5,520 nt of DNA from Bacteroidota bacterium. Lineage in GTDB: Bacteria; Bacteroidota; Bacteroidia; B-17B0; Aurantibacillaceae. This document shows positions 1 to 5,520 of the stretch, piece by piece; the first letter of the stretch is position 1, and every line of letters starts with the position of its first letter. The notes below the pieces were generated by a model, which saw only the letters and a program-made list of their open reading frames with translations, made no database searches and was not told the origin of the DNA. The position numbers and the translations under genes are program-made. Where the stretch lies: assembly GCA_005800865.1 (NCBI GenBank), contig SYEI01000121.1, positions 1 through 5,520 of the forward strand, written 5' to 3'.

Positions 1-289
1 CAAGAATGATATTTCGTTTTGGTCTTATAACGTGTGCGTGATTATTTACCCAATACTTGCCATTAGCAATAAATGAAGTATTATCTCCAGATAACCATTT
101 TGCACCATCTTCACCTATCAAGACTAACTTTTCTGAAAATATATAATTATGTACGTAACTTAAAATCCCAGTAGCACCATAATAAGGGTATTCACCCTCA
201 ATACGGTCTTTTTTTGTTATTGGCTTTCGCAAATTATCAAGCACTTCAACAATTTCCCCCAACTTTTTTAATTCCCATCCTTTTTTCAT
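1..289 (-). CDS. hsdS: Type I restriction enzyme specificity subunit HsdS, N-terminal part (cut by left window edge)
   Basis: This gene encodes the DNA-recognition subunit of a type I restriction-modification complex; it would guide HsdM, and HsdR if present, to a bipartite target site. I translated 96 codons from an ATG at 289 down to the window edge without a stop. The protein starts MKKGWELKKLGEIVEVLD and then shows hallmarks of an HsdS target recognition domain: YPYYGATGI at about residues 34-42, LIGEDGA at 57-63 and NNHAHVI at 82-88. HsdS proteins are usually about 380-450 aa, so roughly the first quarter is present: the first half of target recognition domain 1, before the central conserved helix. 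The ATG overlaps the hsdM stop in an ATGA arrangement, which supports this start and implies translational coupling. The domain assignment is confident. The DNA target cannot be read from sequence, and whether the gene is intact beyond the edge is unknown. Confidence 0.92.
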   Translation of the reverse strand, partial: MKKGWELKKLGEIVEVLDNLRKPITKKDRIEGEYPYYGATGILSYVHNYIFSEKLVLIGEDGAKWLSGDNTSFIANGKYWVNNHAHVIRPKRNIIL

Positions 290-1737
290 ATCAATTCTAA
301 AATTGAGTTTAAAATGTCTGCACTTTCTTCGTCTAAGGCTTTCATTTCTTCTAAAATTTCTTGTGGTTGGCGTAGGGCTGCCACTTCTTTTTTGTTAGGG
401 TTCTTTGGGCTTAAGTCAAGTGTAGTTTGGTCAATATCTTTTATGTTAATGCTCCAAGAGTTTTCACTGTCTGCTTTTGTTTTCTGCAATTCTACAAAAC
501 CAGCTAAATCTTTTTCGTTTAAGGCATTGGTCTTTCCTAAGTTTCTATCCAAGTTCAATTGGTAAAACCATACTTTTTTAGTAGCACTCCCTTTTTCAAA
601 AAATAACACTACTGTTTTTACACCAGCACCAGTAAAAGTACCACCAGGCAAATCTAATACTGTATGTAGGTTGCAACTTTCTAACAGTTGTTTACGCAAT
701 GCCACAGAGGCATTATCGGTATTGCTTAAAAATGTATTTTTAATAACCACACCTGCCTTACCACCAGCCTTTAGTATTTTAATAAAGTGTTGTAAAAATA
801 AGGAAGCCGTTTCGCCAGTTTTAATTGGGAAGTTTTGTTGCACTTCGGCACGTTCTTTACCACCAAACGGAGGGTTAGCTAATATAATGTCGTAACGGTC
901 TTTTTCTTGTATGTCTGCTAAGTTTTCAGCAAGTGTATTGGTATGTATAATGTTTGGTGCTTCAATACCGTGAAAAATCATATTCATTGTGCCAATAATG
1001 TAAGCCAATGATTTTTTTTCTTTACCGTAAAAGGTTTTCTTTTGAAGGGTAACAGTGTCTTTAGTAGAAATTCCTTTTTTGTTTAGATAAGAAAATGCCT
1101 CACACAAGAAACCAGCACTACCCACAGCACCATCGTAAATTTTATTTCCTATTTGTGGTGCTACTACTTTTACAATGGTTGTAATCAATGGACGTGGTGT
1201 ATAATACTCGCCACCATTACGCCCAGCATTACCCATATTTTGTATTTTAGACTCATACAAATGGCTCATTTCGTGCTTTTCAGCGTGTGTACGGAAACGA
1301 AGTTCATCAATACGGTTAATAACCTCACGCAAGTTATATCCGCTTTGTATGCGGTTTTTTAGTTCGCTAAATATCTCCCCAATTTTATATTCAATGGTAT
1401 CTGCACTTTCTGCATCTGCCTTAAATTTTTTGAGGTAAGGGAATAGTTTAATGTTTACAAAATCGGCAAGGTCATCGCCAGTTAATGCTTTGTGGTGGTC
1501 TATCTTACCATCTTTACCTTTAGGGGCAGCCCAAGTAGTCCATTGAAATTTTTTATCAATAAGGGGTGTATAGGTTTTGCCAGAAAGTTCGGCAGCAGTG
1601 GCTTTGTCTTTTTCTAAATCATCCAAATACTTTAAAAACAAAATCCACGAGGTTTGTTCTACATAATCTAACTCACTTCCACAACCAGCATCTTTATGAA
1701 GGATGTCATCTATATTTTTAAAAGTTTGTTCGAACAT
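286..1737 (-). CDS. hsdM: Type I restriction-modification system DNA adenine methyltransferase subunit HsdM
   Basis: HsdM transfers a methyl group from S-adenosylmethionine to the N6 of adenine in the site chosen by HsdS; two HsdM and one HsdS form the modification enzyme. The 483-aa product is a normal length for the family. It has an HsdM_N-type helical domain (about residues 1-150, including WILFLKYLDDLE at 31-42), the conserved entry to the N6_Mtase domain NAGRNGGEYYTPRPL (170-184), motif I as YDGAVGSAGF (201-210), and the catalytic motif IV NPPFGG (288-293). A charged helical tail after about residue 440 probably contacts HsdS. Motif I departs from the textbook DPACGTGGF, but I know this variant as a recurrent HsdM subgroup, so I do not read it as inactivation. 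The ATG at 1737 gives the full N-terminal domain; no clear Shine-Dalgarno precedes it (upstream reads AATAACTAACC). The TGA at 286 overlaps the hsdS start. No hsdR is in the window; it may lie beyond the left edge. Confidence 0.97.
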   Translation of the reverse strand: MFEQTFKNIDDILHKDAGCGSELDYVEQTSWILFLKYLDDLEKDKATAAELSGKTYTPLIDKKFQWTTWAAPKGKDGKIDHHKALTGDDLADFVNIKLFPYLKKFKADAESADTIEYKIGEIFSELKNRIQSGYNLREVINRIDELRFRTHAEKHEMSHLYESKIQNMGNAGRNGGEYYTPRPLITTIVKVVAPQIGNKIYDGAVGSAGFLCEAFSYLNKKGISTKDTVTLQKKTFYGKEKKSLAYIIGTMNMIFHGIEAPNIIHTNTLAENLADIQEKDRYDIILANPPFGGKERAEVQQNFPIKTGETASLFLQHFIKILKAGGKAGVVIKNTFLSNTDNASVALRKQLLESCNLHTVLDLPGGTFTGAGVKTVVLFFEKGSATKKVWFYQLNLDRNLGKTNALNEKDLAGFVELQKTKADSENSWSINIKDIDQTTLDLSPKNPNKKEVAALRQPQEILEEMKALDEESADILNSILELI

Positions 1738-1825
1738 GGTTAGTTATTCTTAGTTGTTATTAAATTCAATTACCGAAAATACTCAAAATAAGCCAATACC
1801 CGGCATATGACTTATATAACTTAGG

Positions 1826-1853
1826 CAACATTATCCGAGTTGAATTTTCTCAA
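1826..1853 (-). promoter_or_regulatory. Weak candidate Bacteroidota-type promoter for hsdM
   Basis: On the minus strand a TTG (1853-1851) is followed after 17 nt by TAATGTTG (1833-1826), a 7-of-8 match to the Bacteroidota -7 consensus TAnnTTTG. Transcription would start near 1820, giving a leader of about 80 nt before hsdM. The site lies in the 130-nt gap between the palindromic element and hsdM, where a promoter is needed if hsdM is not read through from upstream. The motif is short, so chance occurrence in AT-rich DNA is quite possible. Apart from this candidate I see nothing between 1738 and 1867. Confidence 0.2.
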
Positions 1854-1867
1854 CGTCGTCATAGCAT

Positions 1868-1985
1868 TACTGGTAACGGTTCTCGGCTTGCCGCAGTGGG
1901 GGATTTTTAGCACTAATGTTGATGCGAGGTAGAATGTTCAATTAACCACTTAACCGCCAATTTCTTAAACCCGCTGTTAGCAGTA
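1868..1985. repeat. Palindromic intergenic element 1, possible attC-like recombination site
   Basis: This 118-bp element has terminal inverted arms TACTGGTAAC (1868-1877) and GTTAGCAGTA (1976-1985), complementary at 9 of 10 positions. Inside, AGTGGG (1895-1900) can pair with CCCGCT (1970-1975), with one T.G pair, after a left-side insertion that holds a small perfect hairpin CGGC-TT-GCCG (1884-1893). The left part is visibly richer in G and C than the surrounding DNA. Its end motifs TAACGGTT (left) and GCTGTTA (right) are shared with the element at 4696-4831, in the same orientation, although the interiors differ. It lies downstream of the DUF262 gene stop at 2063; the 77 nt between (1986-2062) hold only AT-rich sequence with a short direct repeat AATACTT (1997-2003 and 2007-2013). 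No T-run follows the structure in the direction of the genes, so it does not look like an ordinary intrinsic terminator. The inner pairing is weaker than in element 2. Confidence 0.55.
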
Positions 1986-2062
1986 GCTTTTCTTTCAATA
2001 CTTATTAATACTTTTATCAATAATATATCTGTTTAATTCGTAAGGTTGTTTCAGGATTTAAT

Positions 2063-4525
2063 CTATTCCTTCCACTCATCCATTGCTATTCTAAATAAGT
2101 CCTTTAGTTTTTCTTTATGGAAACTAACGTTATCCTTATCAATTCTAAATTTAAGGCGACCTTTTTTTCCAATTGAATTTATTTTAAATCCGTGGTTATT
2201 TAAATCTTCACTCCATTTTTGTGCATCGCTGATAAGAACTTCAGCTCTTATAAATGATTGCTTCGGTAAGAATACCACAAAGTTATTTGGCTTACCCCTT
2301 TTATTGATGCCAATATAGCTATGTGTGAAATTATGCGACATGTCAGGATCAATTTCTTTGATTAAATTGAGACACGTGTCGGCAATATTCATTGCCTCGC
2401 TACTAGCCTTTTCTTCCCAATATTCTCTATTGCTTGCTTCATCATCTGAATTTTCAAAATCTCTATTTGAGAAATTGATTAATAAATCATCCTGTAAATC
2501 AAATGCCGTAAGCAATTGTTTTAGTTTTCTGAATTTACTATTATTATCAATATTGGCCTCAATAAAATAACCGCTTATTAGTTCATACGGGGCGCGTAAT
2601 TCCTTTGGATTTGTGGTAAGAGCAATGGTTTGTTTTAGATCTGGGTGATTAAATGCCGAGGGATTTTCTTCAATCAATTTTTTAATTACGTGGTAATACA
2701 TTTTGGCTATTTCCTCAGTTTCTATTTTTTCGTCTTTAAAAATGAAATAATCTAACTTTTTATAGCGAGGATCCGGTGCATTATAAATTGTATAATCCTC
2801 ATCATTATCTGCATCTTCATCAATTTCAATGGCAGGGTATTCCCATATTTTTAAAAACCTATCCGTAAGTAATCGCAATCTGTTTTCAAGATTTCCAATA
2901 TTCCATTCGTTAATTTCTTTGAGGTATTGATTTAACCATAATCGGCTAAATTGATACCCTTGTTGTCTATCATTCTTATTAAGAGTCTTCTTTTCTTCAA
3001 ATGTTTTGTTCCCTAAACTACCGTTGTTACCAGAAAGTGTCAGGTTAGCAATGGTATTAAGGTATTTGTCTTTCATTAGTTTAAATTCATTTTCAGGCAA
3101 TTGCTCTTTCCATTTAGAATCTGGCGTTTGAGGGAAGATATGCTCGATAGTAATATCTGGATTCTCAACATTTACATACTCACGATTGTTGTAATTTTCT
3201 AACAATTCCAAAAAGTATACTCTGTTTTTTGATTGTATGTTATATACATCTTTTTCAGCGAGTGCTAACTCAATCTCCTTATCATTAGGGAATTTTTGTA
3301 CGCCCTTCTTCTTTAAAAGGGCTTTTTGTATTGAAACCAAATAATCAGTTTTAACCACATCGCTATATAAATTCATAAATATCTTATTTAGCGCATTGGT
3401 AGGTAAACCAATAATAAACCTGCGCCAAACATATGATTGAATGAAGTTTAAAATTTGAATAAAACACTTCTTATCTATTCTCTCATTACAATAATCATTA
3501 AAAACAGGCATCAAAAATGGATAAGAAACATTTATCTCTAATCTGGTTATATAATTAAGTTCTCTTCTTATTTCAGTATCATTTTCTTTAGAAGGATTGA
3601 TGAGTTTGTTGTATTGAAATGAGAAGATTTTTATTTCCTCTATAGATTCTGAATAAAATTTAGCATCACGATTAGCATACCTTAATTTAAATTCATCATA
3701 AACCGCATTCTTATTTGGTATCTTCTTGTTTTTATAAGTAAGGTAATCTCTGATAAAATCAGACACCCGACTTTCTTCTTTGTTTAAATCTTTCGCATTA
3801 CGTTCAATTATGTCCCAGTATTTTTCAAATACACGAACTTGTTCATCGGGATCTAAACCCATTAATATATAGTTGCGAATTAGATCAGCTTGCGATAATT
3901 CCAAGCCTGTAGAATTTAAACTTTCAAAAATACGTTGCGGATCATCCTTGCCACGTTCCAATGAAATTTCGACAAACAGTAAACTATTAATACCCATTAA
4001 AATGGTTTCGAAATTTTCCTTTGAAATATGTTGCCTAAAGAAATTGTAGTTGTTGATGACCTTTGAAAACTCGTTGTATTGACTTGGGTTATTATTAGAT
4101 AAAAGATGTTTAAAAGCTTTGGCATTGTTTTCTGATGGTTTTAGCTTTAATTTATTGTTATCATCTTTAACATATTTATTCGTTAAAAAAGTATCATTGA
4201 TCTCCTCTGCCTTTTCTTCAAAGCCATTTTCTTTAGCAAAGCGATATAAAGCTAAATACAACAAAGAGAATGTAGTCAATCGTTGTTGCCCATCTATAAC
4301 CACTAGTTGCTTTACCTCACTTGAAGTATAAACACCTTCGTGTATAAACACAATGCTACCAATAAAATGTGTTGATCCGGGTTTATTACCCACCTCAATA
4401 ATATCATAAAACAATTGGCGACACTGCTCTTCCGTCCAGTCATAATTACGTTGGTAAACGGGAATAATAAATTGAGTTTTGGTTTGGCTCAAGAAATTAT
4501 TTAATGATACTTCGTTTGCTTTCAT
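2063..4525 (-). CDS. DUF262-DUF1524 protein, GmrSD/BrxU-like type IV restriction enzyme with an extended C terminus
   Basis: Proteins of this architecture are modification-dependent restriction enzymes: the DUF262 part binds and hydrolyses nucleotide and the DUF1524 part is an HNH-type nuclease. GmrSD cuts DNA with glucosylated hydroxymethylcytosine and BrxU accompanies BREX; the modified base recognised here is unknown. In the 820-aa product the DUF262 domain shows IPVYQRNYDW (21-30), HFIGSIV (53-59), VIDGQQRLTT (76-85; DGQQR is the signature) and FESLNSTGLELSQADLIRN (200-218). DUF1524 shows IEHIFPQ (460-466; H462 the likely nuclease histidine) and NLTLSGNNGSLGNK (494-507). An acidic linker (about 568-577) leads to a C-terminal region of about 240 aa that standard GmrSD lacks; its end (SYIGINKRGKPNNFVVFLP at 736-754 and onward) recalls the DUF5655-like tails of some DUF262 proteins. 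The ATG at 4525 is the first possible start, since an in-frame TAG lies two codons upstream; there is no clear Shine-Dalgarno. Palindromic elements flank the gene on both sides. The family call is firm and the substrate is not. Confidence 0.94.
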   Translation of the reverse strand: MKANEVSLNNFLSQTKTQFIIPVYQRNYDWTEEQCRQLFYDIIEVGNKPGSTHFIGSIVFIHEGVYTSSEVKQLVVIDGQQRLTTFSLLYLALYRFAKENGFEEKAEEINDTFLTNKYVKDDNNKLKLKPSENNAKAFKHLLSNNNPSQYNEFSKVINNYNFFRQHISKENFETILMGINSLLFVEISLERGKDDPQRIFESLNSTGLELSQADLIRNYILMGLDPDEQVRVFEKYWDIIERNAKDLNKEESRVSDFIRDYLTYKNKKIPNKNAVYDEFKLRYANRDAKFYSESIEEIKIFSFQYNKLINPSKENDTEIRRELNYITRLEINVSYPFLMPVFNDYCNERIDKKCFIQILNFIQSYVWRRFIIGLPTNALNKIFMNLYSDVVKTDYLVSIQKALLKKKGVQKFPNDKEIELALAEKDVYNIQSKNRVYFLELLENYNNREYVNVENPDITIEHIFPQTPDSKWKEQLPENEFKLMKDKYLNTIANLTLSGNNGSLGNKTFEEKKTLNKNDRQQGYQFSRLWLNQYLKEINEWNIGNLENRLRLLTDRFLKIWEYPAIEIDEDADNDEDYTIYNAPDPRYKKLDYFIFKDEKIETEEIAKMYYHVIKKLIEENPSAFNHPDLKQTIALTTNPKELRAPYELISGYFIEANIDNNSKFRKLKQLLTAFDLQDDLLINFSNRDFENSDDEASNREYWEEKASSEAMNIADTCLNLIKEIDPDMSHNFTHSYIGINKRGKPNNFVVFLPKQSFIRAEVLISDAQKWSEDLNNHGFKINSIGKKGRLKFRIDKDNVSFHKEKLKDLFRIAMDEWKE

Positions 4526-4596
4526 ATTCTAACTAAGGTCTTATTTTCTATACTTCTTAAAATTCTCTTCTTTTTCAAAATCTCTTTATACTTCAT
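4522..4596 (-). CDS. Possible 24-codon micro-ORF overlapping the DUF262 gene start
   Basis: On the minus strand an ATG at 4596 opens a 24-codon frame (starting MKYKEILKKKRILRS, strongly basic) that ends in a TGA at 4524-4522. That stop overlaps the ATG of the DUF262 gene in an ATGA arrangement, the usual sign of translational coupling. A GTG one codon earlier is also possible; an in-frame TAG two codons before that closes the frame. It could be a leader peptide that controls entry to the DUF262 gene, or chance: open frames of this length are common in AT-rich DNA and the peptide matches no family I know. The rest of the gap up to 4695 shows no clear promoter or other gene. Confidence 0.2.
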   Translation of the reverse strand: MKYKEILKKKRILRSIENKTLVRI

Positions 4597-4695
4597 CACG
4601 ATCTATAGTAGGTTAATCGTTTTCGGATAATGAATAATTTTTGCTTATTTATTTGCCATGTTTTCTTTGCTGTCCTAAATATTTGTCTTGGCATT

Positions 4696-4831
4696 GGCTA
4701 TAACGGTTTGCAGCTACAAGAAGTTGGCGATTTTCACCACAAAAATTCATACGAAGCAAACACTTCAAATATAAAACAAACTTTCATACGAAGCACTAAC
4801 TCGCTAATTTTTTGTAGGTGCTGTTATAGCC
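4696..4831. repeat. Palindromic intergenic element 2, possible attC-like recombination site
   Basis: This 136-bp element is bounded by a perfect 9-bp inverted repeat, GGCTATAAC (4696-4704) and GTTATAGCC (4823-4831). Inside, CTACAAGAAGTTGGCGA (4714-4730) pairs along its full 17 nt with TCGCTAATTTTTTGTAG (4801-4817): 14 Watson-Crick pairs and three G.T pairs on the plus strand. Between the two stems the left side has nine bases (GGTTTGCAG) and the right side five (GTGCT), so the spacer is asymmetric and partly unpaired. On the minus strand the three G.T pairs become C.A mismatches, so the plus strand, complementary to the genes, folds better. The element begins 11 nt after the stop of the upstream gene (4843). 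The plan of outer arms, unpaired asymmetric spacer, inner stem and variable interior resembles integron attC sites, but the core GTTATAG does not fit GTTRRRY. A transposon-related or REP-like hairpin is the main alternative. Confidence 0.7.
4746..4795. repeat. Pair of 13-bp direct repeats inside element 2
   Basis: TTCATACGAAGCA occurs at 4746-4758 and again at 4783-4795, separated by 24 nt of A-rich sequence. The first ten bases are nearly self-complementary, so the two copies can pair with each other at 8 of 10 positions and could extend the main stem toward the loop. They fill the variable interior of element 2 and have no counterpart in element 1. Confidence 0.6.
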
Positions 4832-4842
4832 CGTTTTTCTTG

Positions 4843-5520
4843 TCATACTTCGTCAAATATTTGGTTTGGGTATAGTGTCATTAAGTCCGTGACTGTCTGA
4901 TGGTCTATGTTTGTATGCAGGTCTGGAATGTTTATTATTTCTTTGTTTCTCAGTTTTGTTACTATGACTGAATTTTCATTTTCAGAAATCCATTTCTTTA
5001 CACGTTCGACTACTTCTGGTTTTGGCTTTTTATTATCGTCAAGATTCCATTTTATTCTTCTGTATTGGTCAAATGCCAAAAGTTGTTCAGGGTTTAGTGA
5101 TACGAGTTCAATATCTTCAAATCCCCTAAAGTCAACCATAAAACCCTTGTTTCGCACCAATGCAGCCCCGTAGCCAACACAACTTAATCCAACTCCCGCA
5201 AATAATACTTTTGCATTATGAGGTTTGGCATTATTAAAAATCTGCATTGCTAAATCTCTGTCATAGGACAAATGAGTTCCGTCAGCAGGGCTTGTTTTGA
5301 CCATTACAAAGTAAAGTTGTCCATTCTTCTTCAGAATTAGTTGTGGGTTCTGGTTTAGGTCTGTCGTTCCATCAACCACTTCATATCCTTCTTTTTGGGC
5401 GTATTTGTATATTATGTCTATCCCAAATTCGTGTATTTCTTGTTTTGTCAACAAGTCTTTTGGGTCAACATTTTGTCCTGCTCTTTTCTCCGCTTCTGCG
5501 AATTTTTTGAAAATGTCATC
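4843..5520 (-). CDS. Protein of unknown function with a PD-(D/E)xK-like stretch, 5' end beyond right window edge
   Basis: I do not recognise this family with certainty. The frame is open from the right edge to a TGA at 4843, giving 225 visible residues. A TTG at 5454 could be read as a start, but the frame continues upstream without a stop and encodes plausible protein (FKKFAEAEKRAGQNVDPKDL), so the true start probably lies beyond 5520. The visible part is soluble, with no signal peptide or membrane segment. The stretch NPQLILKKNGQLYFVMVKT (codons at 5349-5293) has the strand-turn-strand look of a PD-(D/E)xK nuclease core ending in xVK, but the position usually held by an acidic residue is methionine, so catalysis is doubtful. 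A hydrophobic, glycine-rich segment follows (VLFAGVGLSCVGYGAALV), then a charged helical tail. It is in the same orientation as the DUF262 gene but separated from it by element 2. A role in defence is suggested only by its neighbours. Confidence 0.8.
   Translation of the reverse strand, partial: DDIFKKFAEAEKRAGQNVDPKDLLTKQEIHEFGIDIIYKYAQKEGYEVVDGTTDLNQNPQLILKKNGQLYFVMVKTSPADGTHLSYDRDLAMQIFNNAKPHNAKVLFAGVGLSCVGYGAALVRNKGFMVDFRGFEDIELVSLNPEQLLAFDQYRRIKWNLDDNKKPKPEVVERVKKWISENENSVIVTKLRNKEIINIPDLHTNIDHQTVTDLMTLYPNQIFDEV

Noticed and set aside
314..1362. Plus-strand open frames at 314-565, 671-895 and 1153-1362
   Set aside because: They lie opposite hsdM, which has clear family motifs throughout; their translations have no recognisable features.
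2046..4331. Plus-strand open frames opposite the DUF262 gene (2046-2318, 2325-2570, 4119-4331)
   Set aside because: They are antisense shadows of a well-supported gene, rich in Ser, Phe and Leu as expected from reading the reverse strand.
4526..4695. Promoter for the DUF262 gene
   Set aside because: I found no TAnnTTTG motif with a properly spaced upstream TTG; the nearest partial match (GATTTTG) lies inside the candidate micro-ORF.
1868..4831. The palindromes as canonical integron attC sites
   Set aside because: The right-arm cores GTTAGCA and GTTATAG do not match GTTRRRY, so I call them attC-like only.
1868..4831. The pair of palindromes as terminal repeats of one insertion sequence or transposon
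   Set aside because: The elements are in the same orientation, each is palindromic by itself, and the gene between them is a restriction enzyme, not a transposase.
4823..4841. Intrinsic terminator formed by GTTATAGCC followed by a T-run
   Set aside because: The T-run follows the hairpin only in the plus direction, where no gene is being read; in the direction of the real genes no T-run follows.
4630..4875. Plus-strand 81-codon open frame across the intergenic region
   Set aside because: It runs through the whole palindromic element and into the end of the neighbouring gene; the frame is better explained by the palindrome than by a protein.
5452..5454. TTG as the start codon of the right-hand gene
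   Set aside because: The frame remains open to the window edge with plausible protein sequence upstream, so the gene most likely begins outside the window.

Overview
The window is AT-rich and reads as a piece of a bacterial anti-phage defence island, probably from a member of the Bacteroidota. This placement is an inference. It rests on the base composition, the lack of clear Shine-Dalgarno sequences before the gene starts, and the character of the encoded proteins; there is no rRNA or other phylogenetic marker. All four convincing genes lie on the minus strand, so transcription runs from the right edge to the left edge.

Layout in the direction of transcription: (1) a gene cut by the right edge (5520 to 4843), of unknown function, with a stretch resembling a degenerate PD-(D/E)xK nuclease core; (2) a 136-bp palindromic element (4696-4831) starting 11 nt after its stop; (3) a possible 24-codon micro-ORF whose stop overlaps the next start; (4) an 820-aa DUF262-DUF1524 protein (4525 to 2063), the architecture of single-chain GmrSD/BrxU-type type IV restriction enzymes, with an extra C-terminal region of about 240 aa; (5) a second palindromic element (1868-1985), 77 nt after that stop; (6) hsdM (1737 to 286), the type I DNA adenine methyltransferase subunit; (7) hsdS (289 to the left edge), the specificity subunit, which overlaps hsdM by ATGA and is cut by the window. 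No hsdR is visible.

How the genes work together: HsdM and HsdS form the modification enzyme of a type I restriction-modification system, and with an HsdR encoded elsewhere would cleave unmodified DNA. The DUF262-DUF1524 protein is expected to attack DNA carrying modified bases. The two systems are complementary, as is common in defence islands.

The least expected structure is the pair of intergenic palindromes. They differ in interior sequence but share terminal motifs (TAACGGTT on the left, GCTGTTA on the right), the same orientation, and the same position just after a gene stop. The better one folds on the plus strand (the complement of the coding strand) into a 9-bp outer arm, an asymmetric unpaired spacer and a 17-pair inner stem with three G.T pairs. 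This is the general plan of an integron attC site, although the canonical GTTRRRY core is not matched. The working hypothesis is that these are attC-like recombination sites and that the DUF262 gene is one unit of a cassette-like array.
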